A DNA stretch of 64,000 bases from Echiichthys vipera (GCA_963691815.1 OY829667.1:14503418-14567417); one strand, 5' to 3'. Counted from the stretch's first letter, positions 25,762 to 39,726 are shown. Notes: generated by a model not told the origin, from the sequence alone. Numbers and translations: made by a program.

Positions 25762-28700
25762 AGAACAAAAAGACAGAGAGAGGCAGAGGAAGAAGACGTG
25801 AGCAAATGTGAGCATGAGTAGGGATAAGGCAGAGAGCTAGACATTGCTGTGTGTGCGTGAAAGTGTGTGTTGGGCGCAGGTTGAAAGTGAACCAAAGGAG
25901 CATGCACTCCCAGCAGCATTACCCCTGCACCCACAATCCGATCACTAGAGGAGAGGAGAGGAGAGGAGAGGGGAGGAGTGGAGAAGAGTGCATCCAGAGA
26001 TTGTTTACATCGTCCATCATTTATCTCAATTAATGAATCAATGAATTGCTTACTGACTAGACAGTGACAGATGTTAAATTGCCAGTTTTTTGTCCGTTAA
26101 TGAGTTGTATATATTTACAATGATACAAAAGAAAGGAAAGCATCCATGTTTGTCTTGCCTCATTTGCTGTCACCTCCTTAACCTAATAAAGGGGGGGGGG
26201 GGGGTGATTAATTGGTAATTAGCTGTTGATTCTAAAAATCAACTAACTGTTTCATTTCACTCCAGTTTAGATTAAATGTATAGTAATGTAGTATTTAGTA
26301 AAAAAAAAAAAAAAAAAAACATTCACCAGAACAAGGGTCAAAAGGAGTCAAAATATAATTTTGTTACAAAGTTAGTAGGCCTATGTGTTACCTGATTTGG
26401 TCATGTGTTTAAGATCTATAAGTATGTTGTTTTTATTTATTTTATTTATTTTCTCTAGAGGAGGAGGCAAAGAAGGATAGCCTCCGATGAGATGAGATGA
26501 GAGGGTAAGGGGTAAGGGGTAAGAGATGGATGAGGGAGAGAAGGGCAGTGAGTAAGTGGACGAGGAGAAAGAAGAACCGAGGAGGATAGGAAATGAGAGA
26601 AAGAGGAGGGGGAGTGTGAGGCGAGGAGAGGAGAGGAGCTGTGGAGATCGGAAAAGGAGCGGGGGAGGGGAGGGGGGGTTGGAGTCTGCTGGAGTCGATG
26701 TAAATAATGAGAGAGAGGAGAAGAGTAGTTTTACATTATCCGTCTTTTCGACACAGTTGATCAGAGTTCTGTCTCCGCGTGAAGCATGGCCTTTACACCG
26801 CAAGCTAATTCACATCCCGAGGGGACATCTCACACGCACACAAGCATGCATACACTAACCCTGAACAATTCTAGCCAAACCTCCGCTGAGAGAACACACA
26901 TGCACACGCACAATCATCAGTGTTCAAATGCATTACAGCTAAATGCATAACCGAAAATTCATAGCTGGACAAACAAGCACACAATAGTACAACATATGCA
27001 TGAAAGAACAATACGCATAAGCACATGTACAGACATACAGATGCCAACACATCCCCCGCGCCCACACACAGCTGCTGGGGAGAGTTAAGAACTGAGGATT
27101 CTGTGAATGGCTGTGCATGTAATATTAAAGTGTGTTATTAATGAATAACACGGTGGCCCGGACATATTATTTTTCAGAATAATCCCGAATGCAAATATAC
27201 TACATTCTCATTTATCATTTTAAATGATAAAGTTGTCACTATTCTCTATTTTTGTAATTGCCATAAAATCCCATGAAAAGACCAAAAGCAAAAGTTTGTC
27301 TGTGGCACTCAGCCCCAAACACAGTACGGCAGTAGCCGGATGTTGGAACGACTCAACTACAGTGCCCTTGTTCATGAAGGGACATGTCAAACAGCGTGGC
27401 CCCCTAATGTGTTTTTAATAGTCTTTGGACATCGACGGAGCTCTGTGGCACAGAGGAGTTAGCTGCATCGTGCTGTGGCTACGCAGACAACACTTGTCAA
27501 CAGAGGGAGGAAGTTTCGGTGGATGTGTGGGTCAACGAAACGTTCAACATTAACAGTGGAGGCTGTTGCTGATGTGTCCTGTTTCATACCAACAATTAAC
27601 GTCGGCTTTAGCCAAAGACGCCGTCATTCCCTTTCCTTAATCAAGACAGCCATGATGACAAAGGTCCTCCAACCTCAACGATGTAGTGATTCTTACCCAA
27701 AAACAAAACGCCATGTTTCCCTCATCTTGACCAAGTAGTTGTCTTTACTGAACCAAACCTTAACCATAGTGGATCAGAATATGCTTATATGTGTTGTCAT
27801 GGAGGGCATGGACCAACAAAATGGTACACAATGCTCCAGAACATTTAAGGCACTGGTTGTAGATGGAGAAGAGTTCCTTCAGGTTCTAGCACAGGCTTTG
27901 GCCGACTTTGAATTGTCTTCTTTCCAAAGAAACAAAGAAAGTTTGCTTTTATAAAATGGAAAATTAAATTCTACAAATCATTGAATTTAACCACTTAGAC
28001 TACTCGTATCTGGAAATGTCCCAACTTATGGGAAAAAACAGCTGATGCCCTACGTTAAAACAACTATCTAACATTCACAATGCACACACAATGTCTGCAA
28101 ACACCCTTTCTGGACTGGGTTTCTTTTCTTTTTGAATGCGACCTTTGTCATCCGATCACACCGGGATGCATTTACTGTCAAGGCTGTACGCTCCCGCATC
28201 AAATCTTGCTCACATTGACATTTCATCAGTCAGACTACATGCCGATGTGGCCTGGCTCGCACTAAACTTAAATTTCAGTGAGGTGTTGACACCATATGAG
28301 CTCAATCTGGACAATTTTATCTTCCAGCTACACAGGAGTTTGTGCTTATTGAATGTAAATTAACATGACCCAAACACTTTCAAAGCAAAAAGTAAAAATA
28401 CTAAAATAACTGTATGATCTTTATCTTATTTAAAGCAACAACAGAAAAACTTCAAGTTTTCGTCACTATACCAGATTCCCAAGTATCTTCCATTCAGATT
28501 ACTAAGCCTCTGCGATATACCGTTCCGAACATTGCTGTATTATCACTGCATTACAGATTCAGTGCCTGTCAACCGTACCCCATCACATGGTAGTGCGTGT
28601 CTGCCCTCCTCACGTCTACATTGCCAAACAAACCACAATGTTATCTTCAGAGCTACAATTCGACCCAGTTTCTATGGCAATGAGAGGATAAGCGGAGTCT

Positions 28701-29977
28701 TCTGTTTTACCACTGTGATATAGCTGACAACAATGACTACACCACAGCGCATAGGTGTCTTTGAAAGCAGCAATGTGAGCCGTTTTCTGCCTGGAGGATA
28801 ATTGCTGTTTTCCATGAAATATTAAGTTGGTTCTTATGCTTTAGACTGGGGAAAAATGGGGCACATCGAGAGCCGTTCTGTTCGTCATATCGCAGGAGGA
28901 TTCACGCTAATATGCTGCATTAGTACGACATTAGCCCCCCAAAAAAACAAAATTAGTGTGGTTCTGCAAAGAGAAAACATATATATACCCAGAGATAGGG
29001 ACCATATTTCATTTTAATATTTCCACCTCTTTATTAATCCATTCTAGCAAACTAGCTCTAATTAGAGAGGCATGAGGCAACGTGAAAAATGTAACACTGC
29101 TTTTGCCCTTTAAGCTCTCTTACCGCCAGTGCTCACAGCTCAGCTTTGGATTTCAACAATAAGCAAGAAAAGGCTTTAATTTTATCAAACCTAATGGTGG
29201 AGTACTTTGGATATATTACATATAACTGGTATAGGAGAGTGTTGGGTTTGCCCTCAGGTTCCTTTTTTTGTCATAAAATGTATGTTTCTTTCCAATTAAC
29301 TCGAACAATGTATCGTGTTCTTAATCTTTCTTGACCATTTCCTTTTTTCTCAAGAAATAATGAGGATTTCCACAAGCAATACAGATATCACTTCAGAAAT
29401 ACCATATTTTAATTAGCCAAGGTCAGACTCCTTTTGAGGGGATGCCTAATAGTTGGTTTCAAGTTGACAGCAGTCTTCCAAATGCCCATGCAGACGCAGT
29501 ATATACACACTCAAATCCAACATTTTACCTCAGCCCCAGCAGGGAAATTAAGGAAATGAAGGTTTCCTTTGGTAAAGCCTGCAGGCAGTGACACCCGTGG
29601 AAACATTCCTTAAGAGCTGACATTTTCAAGCTGCTTTTGGACCGAACAATAGACGCTGCACTCTGTCATGTATACCACACATTGGCAGACAAATAACTGG
29701 CGCAGCACCAAAGTCAGTTAAAAACTAGGCTAGTTCTTCTTCACACTGACTTGGCCCCTGTTGCTGTTCTCTACACCCATCCTCTTTGTAGTGGGTATAA
29801 GCTGGAAGCACTGATGCAACACATTTGCTTCTGTATTGTATTCAGAAATGTAACACTTTTCGACAGTCTTTATTCTATTGTGGGGAGGATTATTTAGAAC
29901 ATTATAGTGACAACTGAATATACCAGTAGAGCAGAAAACTGTGGCTGTACTGTGCAGCTCCCGAGTGTGAATGTGCT
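25758..29977. other. non-coding stretch with G runs, poly-A and polypurine tract
   Basis: A 14-base G run lies at 26,191-26,204 and a 20-base A run at 26,300-26,319. From about 26,455 to 26,730 the plus strand is polypurine with clustered G runs. Around 27,590-27,790 the words tttccctcatcttgacc and ccaaaccttaacca resemble a common dispersed fish repeat. From 28,900 to 29,120 an AT-rich, high-complexity stretch could be conserved non-coding DNA. No exon is supported. Confidence 0.4.
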
Positions 29978-30396
29978 TAGAGAAATTGTTTGACGTTTTG
30001 GGAAATAATTTATTTGCCTTTTTGCAGTTACATGAGGACACTTGGCACCACTCTCCTGCCTGTACACTTACTGCCAGCAGCCTGCTAGCTTATTTTAAGG
30101 ACTGGAAACAGAGGAACCAGCTAGCCTGGCTCTGTCCATGGGTAATAAAACCAACCAACAAGCACCTGAAAAGGCCACAAATGTTAAATGTTAAATACTG
30201 TTTGAGTTAAAGATGATAGCTGTGGTTTTACGAGGGTTATGTGCCAGGATATTTCTTGGCCAGGTGCTAGGCTGAACAGCTGCTGGCTTTAGCTTTTTAT
30301 CTAACAGACAGTTATCTATGTGGAATCCATCTTCTCATCGAACTCTTGGCAAGAGAGAAATGAGCAAACCTCCCAACATGTCGAACAGTTCCTTCA
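29978..30396. mobile_element. foldback MITE, second copy
   Basis: It begins with agaaattgtttgacgttttg and ends with the near-inverse form (aacatgtcgaacagttcctt). Inside are agctagcctggctctgtcc and tggttttacgagggttatgtg, shared with the copies at 5262-5895 and 36,240-36,939. No coding capacity. Confidence 0.65.
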
Positions 30397-30429
30397 AAGT
30401 CAAGATGACCGATAACCTTTTGACCTTGT

Positions 30430-30875
30430 TAGCTGATTTTCAATTACATTACATTAAGCTGATGCTTTTGTCCAAAGCAGTCTTCAAGTGCTACATTTTA
30501 GAAACAAGAGGTAGAGAGAGGTTGTTGTATTTTTAGTCATGGGCCAAGGTGCACTCCGAGCAGGTGAGTTTTCAGTCTGCGATGGGACTTGTGTAGGGTT
30601 TCTGCTGTCCTGATTTCAATGGGGAGTTCGTTCCACCACTGTGGAGCCAGGACAGCAAACAGATGGGATTTTGTGAAGTGGTAGCTGGCCTTCCCTCGTT
30701 GTGAGGGAGTAACAAGCCGTTTGGCAGCAGCAGAGCATAGTGGATGGGCTGGGGTGTATGGTTTGGCTAGAGTCATTCACAGCATGATAGGCCAGTTCCA
30801 GTGATTTGAATTGGATTCGAGACACAACAGCCAGTGTAGGTTGCGGATGAGCGGTGTAGTGTGGGAGGTGCTACA
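30430..30875 (-). pseudogene. CR1/L2-type LINE, truncated C-terminal end of the reverse transcriptase ORF
   Basis: On the minus strand, read from 30,875 downwards, there is a frame with the motif IQFKSLELAYHAVND, then after a frameshift PYTPAHPLCSAAAKRL, LAPQWWNELP and RRLKTHLL. These follow the order seen at the very C-terminus of LINE polyproteins of the CR1/L2 group. The 3' tail is at the left, ending in a short tandem of tgtaa (30,440-30,455). The 5' parts (endonuclease, most of the RT) are absent, as is usual for 5'-truncated insertions. Frameshift and stops show it is dead. Confidence 0.65.
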
Positions 30876-33800
30876 TTGTCGACAAGAACCGGGACCAAAA
30901 CCTGCGTCTCCTTCTGGGTGAGGAAAGGACGTGTGTTATGGAGCATGAAACTGCTGGAGCAGCGAACGACAGCTTGTCATCCAGTGTCATTCAGACTGAA
31001 CCTGGGTGTGACAGGTACTAATAGATTTACAAAGAAAACACTTCTTGGAATAGCATAATCTAGTGTTAATCATAAGGTGTAGAGACTGATAGGAGATTTC
31101 TGCTACAAAGGGGCAAGTGTGATTAGACATAATACCTTCAGTAAATAAAGGCTAATAGAGGCCAAAGTCCCCAAATCCCATTTAAGAATCCTCTCATGTA
31201 TACGTGAAGACAGCTCAAGTATTGGACGTGATTACACAGCAGCCCACTAATCAAGCCATTCTGCCTTATCTCTAATCTTATAAAGCATTGTTGGCTCCTG
31301 ATTATTCATGAGCCGCCTCAGACTCATTGTGTCAGGCCACCGAGGCAATTGTAAGTCATGCTGAGTATGGTCCATAAGGGAGCTGTGAAACAACTAAATG
31401 ATGAGGAGGAGGATTGCCAGCAAATGAGCCTTGATAATTTAAAAGGGGATAAGATGAGCGTCGCTGCCCCACTACACTGTTTCTCTTGCACACCAGTGTT
31501 AAAATATGCAAGATAATACATTCTTTCCAGCTCGTACATACGCCCACAGTCATGTCCAGACATATGAAACCACACACAAGGATTCAGAATCAAAGAAAAC
31601 ACACGTGCTCCCACAACCACGGCTTGATTGTTTTCTGTCCCCTCGAGGTTAATTCGGCGCTAACGGCCATACAAGTGCACCAAAGTATCTGTGGCGTCCT
31701 GGCGTTAGGCGCGTCGTCAATCACAACAAAAGTCGATTGCTAAGTGCCAACAGGTGCTGGGGCCGAACACACACAGTGTACGGTAGCTACCGGGGCCATT
31801 CACTGAAACAAACACACAAGTTTTTACATGGATAGATGCACTCAAATACACACACAAAATATTCAGATGAGATGTGCACCATCTCCATCACCTCAGCCTC
31901 CATCCCACACCCTGCTGGATTATTGATCAGCCTTGAAATGGAGCTGCTGATCAATCAGGAGGCTGGAACTAATCACATCTGCGACACAAACGCAGAATCC
32001 CTGCAACTATCCTGTCTGATAATTGTAACTTGTGAACGTGTAAATGCACCCTGGGGTCCAGATGAAGCATACATTACCAAAGGTAGCACTGAACTGTCAT
32101 CTGAAACTGAATGTCAACGGCAAAATGAATGTCAACAGCAAAATGTGTTTTCTATGACGTACCTTCACCACAGCCACAATGAAACTATTTCTTGTCTAAC
32201 TACGTCTGAGCTTCTTGTTGAGCCTTGGTGCTGTTGTGTAATTCTTAAAAAAATAATAAAAGGAGAAGTTGCTGCAAGTGAAACAAGCCATAGGGAAGAG
32301 TTCCATTTTACACGCACCACTTTGACCGTTAGAACGTGCTGCGAGATTGCAACATGCACATGCATTTTTGCACCCAAAAAAAAAAGCTCTATTCAAACAT
32401 GTTGTGTGTATTCCATGGCACACGACTATCACTCAGATGGTAACTTCTTTAGTAACTCTAATTTTGTCTCTGCTCATCTACAGAAAAACATACAGGTGCA
32501 AATGAACTTATACACATTCACGTGTACAGACTCACCTGTACTCTTCCTCTCTGTGTCTCACACGCACGTCCGCACAGTTCAATATAACCTGGGGTATAGC
32601 GAGGGAAATGGTCCCAAAGTGCAATTCATCACTTCTGTCTCCTCTGTGTCTTCTCCCCTCAAGCAATACTGACCTTTCCCTATGATTCATAAGACTACAC
32701 ACACACAAGCGCACGCACACATCTTGTATTTCTATATACTTCTCGCTTTAGTGTCGCAATTTGGAGCTTTTATGCTTTATGATTTAGTAAAAGTCAGAGG
32801 TATCCCTCTTTGCAGACATTTCCAGTTGATGGAAATGGCCAACAGCTTGCAGCAGGAACTAGACCCACAAGGATATACTTGAACAATATAATGGGCTTTG
32901 AGGAGTAGAAGTGTGGTAAAAAAACTTTGGGTTATTGGCAAATGTATTCCGGTTCCTTTCCTTGTAATGATGGTCATCTATCACAGCCTTTATTTGATTC
33001 TTTTTATGCAGATTTGTATTGTTATGCTAATGTTACAGTTACTTATCCCATTGCTGTTCTGCTGACTGGGACTTGCTGGAGCCAGCAGTCAAGAGGAAGC
33101 TCTCATTAGCGTTGCATGGGTTGTTAATGTAATTGTGTGTTTTACAGCACTTTTCTAACTTTGTGGAGAAAAGTGCTCATACCACTCCTTGTCTCCAAAC
33201 GCCTTTCGGGATGAAACGCTTTAACACACAGTTACCCCGAAAAGTTTTTAATTACCGTATGATTTTTAGCTCGCTTTAACTTCTGGTCCGACTCTTAAGA
33301 TTTTGTTACCACCTGAGTCCAACAACAAGCAGCTTGTCTCTCTCAAAACACATCAATTAAACAGGGGCAATGAAGCCATCATCTAGCAAGCTCGATGTGA
33401 TCTGGTTCGGTGAGCAACCCAGATACACAATGGGCGAAAGAAATGATGGAGGGGGGAGAGAAGAGGGAGGCAGAAGTGAAACTGCAAGAAAGGTAGGGAG
33501 AGAGAGAGAGGGAGGGAGAGAGGGGTTGGCACAGAGCAGAAATGACAGAAGGAGGGAGAGAGAAAGGCATTGATGGGCAAAAAGTGATGGAGGCTGAAGG
33601 GCAGAGAAATGGAAGAAGAGACACGGTGAAAGAATAAAAGGGGGAAATGCTTAGAGCCTGTGAGTGGGTGAAATGAGAAAGATGGAGGAGAGGATTAGGG
33701 CAATGAGCGAGGCGGATCTACTAATGCAGATACCATGTATTCTCATCTGGGCTGAAAAAGCATCTTGTTTAGTACCATGTTGTGCCTCTCCATCCAATAT

Positions 33801-36239
33801 CCTGCCTCTCATCACTGTCAAAGCAAAACAAATAAAATCTTTAAGCAGGATGGATTACCTGCTCTTTTTGTGAAGGATGGAAAAGGAAAACAAGAGGCCT
33901 GAAGCAGAGCTGCTCGATGTGTCCCCTGACATAATACCATGACTGTGATTAGCAGTGTGACAGGCATCTGAAATACATTTATATATATATAAATATTACG
34001 CTAAAAGGAAGCAAGGGTTTGTTATTTTGACTCAAAGTTTAGTATAACTTTGTTGTATTATTAGATAGTTTAGCAAAGACAACAATGTAGCTGCATGTTA
34101 TAAAAAAAAATGTACTGATTTCAACTTATACAATTTATGAAGATTTACGAGCAATGCAAGTATTCACAACAATTAAAAATAAAAGCCTATTTTCTGTTGC
34201 TGCTTTTCTCTCTGTCCTTCAGTGCTGTCGTATCTAAAGTAATGTCTATATCGGCATATACTGGTTCAAAATGTTGGTACTGAAAGCATTCTGCTTTTCA
34301 TTTGTAGTCCAAGTATTATTGACCAATCACTTTTGCGTGGGCTTTGATTGCATCGGGTAAGCAGTCCTTGCGGAGAGAAAAGAAATGGAACGCATAAGCT
34401 GAAATGCAATCTCTGACCTCATCATCATGTATTTTTCTGCACTCATAGATCAACTATTTGTTTATAAAGATGTCATCTCTCCACTCCAACTCCATTCAAG
34501 CATCTCAAGTTGCTAATTGGGCTTAAATGACCCAGAACCGTAAGAGGACCCCAGAAATACTGGCCGGTGCCCCGAGAGGCTACGGCCAAGCTACACCTCC
34601 TGAATGAGGAGTGCATGGCGGCTACTTCGCAGAAACACAATGTGTTGAGGAAAATATAAATAGCTAGGTTTTTTTGTTCTTTTTTTAAAAAAAAAAGCAT
34701 GAAGCTCATCAATGCACACCCTTGCTCACCAGGTTCAAACAAGATAATAAACGAACATTTAACTAGTAGTTTGCATTTTTATTGTATTGCCATCCACCAT
34801 GTCTTCAACAGAATGATTAATTTAAGGTTTCAAAGCTTCCGACTGTGCATCATTTTCCGCTCCTTTAAACACAGTCACAGAGCATGGAGGTGACAAATTA
34901 AAAAGGCAGAACTTGATTGTTCCTCCTGTGCTCATTCCAAGCACTGGGGAATTTCTGCAGTTATAAAACTCGGGTTTAAGATCAATTGAACTTTTGTCCA
35001 AACCGATTGATTTAGTCTACGTTGTTCAGCAAAAGTAACAGATCACATGTATTTTCTCTTATACAATGAAATTTGCCCCCACTACGTTATATAAGCTTGT
35101 GATAAAATATGCAATGAAAACAAGAGCATTGGTAATGGCTTTATTGCATGGCAGCATACCGTATGGTGGCTCTAGCATGATAATTAAGTGAAGCATGAAA
35201 ATGATTGGCTGCAGGCAGGGCTTAACAATGGTATACAAATACTCATTAGCCAGCAATAGCTAAATTAATGCAGGAAATGAGAGCAGCATTGTCATAATGA
35301 TGATATTGGGATGATAGCCAATGCTTACTTAAAGTGTAATTCCGGCGCAAAATCATCCCATCCCATCCCCAGGACAGTCGCTAATAGCCGAACGTGGCTA
35401 ACACTGATTAGCTCTGGGCAGTACGGTGAAGGCCTTAAAACGTCTTTTTTAACCACTAATACTGCTCAAAATAACACCAAACCTCTGCAGTAGCATAAAA
35501 AGAGTCCCCCAGTATTAAAAGACTGTTTAAAGACAGCTCCTCTTATAGTATTGTCTATTCAAGTCGATTACCAAATGTAATCCCAAACTGCCGCGTAAGT
35601 GCTGAAAAAGACCACGGGATGATTTTGCGCGGGAATTACACTTAAATGAGCTGTTGCAGCAAACTGTGAATAATATTTTAAAAAATCTTGAAGTCATGGA
35701 CATTTATACTTCAAGAAGCACAGAATTAAGGTGAAGGGTCTAACGAACAGGACATAACATCCAAATCATGAAGTTGTTTCCACAGCCTGAGCCAGTCAAA
35801 GACTATAACTATTCATTAACTGTCATTAGACAACATAATGACAGGCATGTAGCAGTGAGCACCTCAGAGTTCACATATGGAGTGCATATGTTTCAGACCA
35901 GCATGTATACATTAACTGCATTAGCTCTCTGAGCACACGTCCCTCCAACCACATGAGAACAGCCCAACCATAATGGATGATATTAGAGGGTTAAACAGGG
36001 CTGGACCAGAGTGTGTGTGTGGCTTGTAAGTTGACAAGATAGAGAACAGGCATGGGTAGCAGTGAGTGTGTGTGTCCACTAAAGTCAAGTCAAGTAGTTA
36101 CAGTTTTTAACCTGGGTTTTAACCTTTAGCCCACTCAGTGCTGCAAAACATCCTATATCAAATATATAGTTGGTTCTTGCAGGGAAAAAAGTCATATTGT
36201 GTATTTTCAATTTTATAATGTTGCATTAATCTATATATG
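30876..36239. other. non-coding stretch with two AT-rich high-complexity segments
   Basis: The longest open frame of the window (278 residues, 31,836-32,672, +) lies here, but its composition looks random (many Cys, His, Thr) and no domain is visible. Segments 31,200-31,460 and 35,040-35,300 are high-complexity and AT-rich with several ATTA and TAAT words, like developmental enhancers. A GA-rich tract is at about 33,430-33,640. No exon or RNA gene is recognised. Confidence 0.4.
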
Positions 36240-36939
36240 TTAAGGAATAGTTCAACATTTTGGGAAATATAAAATACAAGGGATCAAAAGCATTCCCCTT
36301 GTTAACCTGCCATCTCCCCTCTCCATCCCCTGGGGTGTGTCATTTTTCAAAACCACTTCTGTTTAAACCACGGCCACTTCCATATGACTTAAATGCCTCA
36401 ACGCAGCGTCAACAGCACCGGCCGCCAGGCTAGGCTAGGCTAGCTAGGCTCATTTTCTATAACCATGAGGCAGTCATGTCTGTCCGCTAAATATGAAGCT
36501 GCAGCCAGAAGACAGCTAGCTTCGCTTATAGCTTAGTTTAGATACTGAGGTGGGGAAACAGCTAGACTGGCTCAGTCCAAAGGTAACACAGTCCACCTAT
36601 CAGAACTTTTAAAGCTCACTAATTAACACTTTATATCTTAGTTGTTTAATACATAGGCCTACAGAAAACGCAGCACAAAAAATACCAAATTGCGATTTTA
36701 CGGGTGGTAAAGTGCTAAAATATTTCATGGCCAGGAGCAGCGACTTCCATGTTATGGTTCATTTTTTAACTAAATAAGAGACATATGGGGTTAATTAATG
36801 AGATATAGAGGTAAATATTGTTTCCCCCTGTTTCCAGTCTTTATGCTAAGCTAACCACTGCTAACTGTTGCGTCATGTTTAGCATACAGACATGGCAGGC
36901 AAGAAAGCACATCTTCCAAAATGTCAAACTATTCATTAA
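36240..36939. mobile_element. foldback MITE, third and most complete copy
   Basis: The ends are inverted: taaggaatagttcaacattt at the left and aaatgtcaaactattcatta at the right. Inside, gctcactaattaacacttta at the left and acatatggggttaattaatg at the right keep the same inverted logic. About 700 bases, no coding capacity. Shared with 5262-5895 and 29,978-30,396. Confidence 0.7.
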
Positions 36940-37833
36940 AGGTTTGGGGATTTTCAAGAGAGAAGAGCTTCTTGAAACACAACTTTATTCCCACTGAAAG
37001 GAAAGTTTCCTCAACAGCATGAAAGATTTCAGTCGAATGCCTTGTTGAGCTGAGCAGTATTGTGTTTTTAACCACTGGAGAAAATGTCAGCAACCCATTT
37101 TTAGTCCAAAAACTTAAAAAAGAGCTTGGTTATAAGTCCAGCAGGCTGCACAAGGGTGGGGTGGATTGAATTAGAAAGCTGCCATATGTCAGCCTTGTGA
37201 TCACAGAGTGACTTTAGTTATAGAGCGGGGGAGCGGCCTGTTGATAATGAGCATGTTCTGAGAGAAACGACGAAAGGGCTCAAGTTGAATGAGCAGGCTG
37301 GAGGAGTGTATTCACTCTGATGTAGGTTAGATTTGCTCTTTCCATGTTCCTGTCTTTTACACTCTTCTTTAGCGCAGTCTTCCAAACTTCTTACATTTAC
37401 TGCCGCTTTCTCTGCTCTTCTATTAAAGTAATTCTCTCTCTGCACTCGCAGACACCTCTCTCATCTCTGGGTCTGCCTTTCCTTTTGATCCTTCATCTGT
37501 TGCTTTTTCAGTTACTTTGTCTGTGCCTCTGTCTGGTACACACACTGTAAGTGTGCTTCTCATCTTTTGGGGGGATTGGGAAACCTTTTTTTCACATGCT
37601 CCTTTTCTTCGCTCAAAGCTCTCCCTCTTCAGATAATTCAAGACCTGCTCTGAATCTTCCTCAGCTCTCACATACACTCAACTGGGGTCTGCAGAGAGGG
37701 GGAAATGTTTGAAAGGACAGCGATTGAAGCTGCGTCGGCGGTAGCAGACAGACAAGCAGTGTCCTGGCATTAAATTGGAAGGAACTTTTTGGGAGTCGTC
37801 TTGGAGACGTTGCTGCATTTGCTCTCAAACAGC

Positions 37834-37839
<6 letters not shown>
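36940..37839. other. non-coding stretch
   Basis: Pyrimidine-rich around 37,360-37,650. Open frames here are short and have no domain or splice context. Confidence 0.4.

Positions 37840-37922
<83 letters not shown>
37840..37922. repeat. (CA)n microsatellite
   Basis: About 83 bases of pure CA dinucleotide. Confidence 0.95.
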
Positions 37923-37927
<5 letters not shown>

Positions 37928-39647
37928 GGTGGTTTAGAGACAGTGTGGGAGTGCATACGCCTCCGTTTCCCAAAATAACCGCCAGATGAGGGGCAGGGAG
38001 GCAGGGCGAGGTTGGTACAGGAAGATATAAATGGATGCTAATTGTATGGCTCTTTCTGGTTACACTGAAATCCAGCAGACTTAACACAAACACACACTCT
38101 GTCCGTATGTATTTGTGTGAATATGATCCTGCTTGTACGATCAACTGTGAGAGCTCAGTCTTTCTCACTCACGCACTCTTATGGATGGTAGTTTCATGGT
38201 TCTTAAATGCTGCAAACAGAGTGAATACATGGCTTTACTCACACACACTCACCCACAGCACATACAGATTAAAATGGATAATAATTGTATGGCACCCGAA
38301 TCCAACCAAAAAAAGAACTCCCATGTATTATTTCTATAATCTCTCCAAAAATAGAGTTCAAAAGAGGCGAGTCTCAACAGTCATTTCGAGCTGCTCCATC
38401 CTTACACCAAAAGCTGGCTGTGCTGACTCTGCCTCTGTTTGTCTAAGCTTGGAAACTCACATTAGTTCTATTTAGATACACTGAATTAGAAGAAGCTGCA
38501 TCACATCGCCTTGAATCCCATCAGTTTCTACAAAAATAGATTGCTCCACCTACTCACGTGTCACTTACTGACTTTGCAAAATCGACCAATTTTGTTTCTA
38601 ATCTCACAAGAGGCTCTTAATGCAAGAGAGGGGAGAGAGAAGAATGATGTGGAGGAGAGGAGGAATTGAGGCATATAAATGGAAGATAATTAGATGGTTG
38701 ACTCATGCGTTGATGTGAGGAAAGTGCAAGAGAGCAAAGTACATACATACAGTGTTGCTCTATTGGAATGATTTTGACCAACAATAAGAAACAGAGGACA
38801 TGTTTTTCACATAAGCAGAACTTTGTCATACGCGTTATTTCTGCAGTGCCAGCTTTTGAGGAAACGAGAAACAGTATTCTTCCCCATCGGCGTAGATTTT
38901 ATAATGCAATTTTTTAAGAAGAATGAAACATTTTCCCCATGTTGCAAAATATGTTATTACATCAATCAGGGGGAAATTAAATATGAAACTAAACGCGGGA
39001 TTTTCCCTTTTTACCCTGCAAAAAACACAGAACCTGTGACTGGAGATGAAGCAGTGTGACCAAAGAGGTACACAGCTCAGCAAACGTCAGAACAAAATCT
39101 GTTTGTGGCCCTGCCTCGCCACCTGCTGCTTGCATAAGGTATGGAAACAATCTGATCAGATTCTCCTCTCATGTCCCAGAGAGGAAGAAGAGAAAGACAA
39201 GACTTTACACAGGGCGGATGCCCTTCCTTCTTCTTGCTGTCGTTTTGGTGGATGCCCAACAGGTCTTACCACAAATCTAAATGGTTATTCCATCATGCTC
39301 CGTAAAAAGCAGAATAAAAACAAAAAAAACACCTCCGAGGCAACTATATCGTACTCCACCCTCCCCTTATCAGGCTCAGCATCTGACAAAAGCAAATCTC
39401 ACATAACTGTTGTGTAACGTGGGTTCTGCCCACCCCGTCTACTTCCTTTTTGATTCACCTTTGGCCTCGTTTAATAGCCTAAACAGGTATTCCCATGGAT
39501 GTCTGTCTTTCTGTCATGTGGGTTAGGGTTAGGGTTGTGTCATTTTTGTCAACTTCTCTTTCCAAGGTCAAGAATGAAAAATTAAACTTGACTTTTAAGC
39601 TAAGACAGTCAATCTGCTGAGAAAGACCATGTGGTATTATAAAGCAC

Positions 39648-39648
<1 letters not shown>
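37923..39648. other. non-coding stretch
   Basis: No exon is recognised. A two-to-three copy TTAGGG run is present at 39,520-39,537. The 123-residue frame at 39,046-39,417 shows no domain. Confidence 0.4.

Positions 39649-39650
<2 letters not shown>

Positions 39651-39721
<71 letters not shown>
39651..39721. repeat. (TA)n microsatellite
   Basis: About 71 bases of pure TA dinucleotide, self-complementary and cruciform-prone. Confidence 0.95.

Positions 39722-39726
<5 letters not shown>

Noticed and set aside
31836..32672. Longest open frame of the window (278 residues, + strand)
   Set aside because: Composition looks random, with many Cys, His and Thr, no domain or repeat pattern, a start inside CA-rich sequence and no splice or promoter context. 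Most likely a chance frame.
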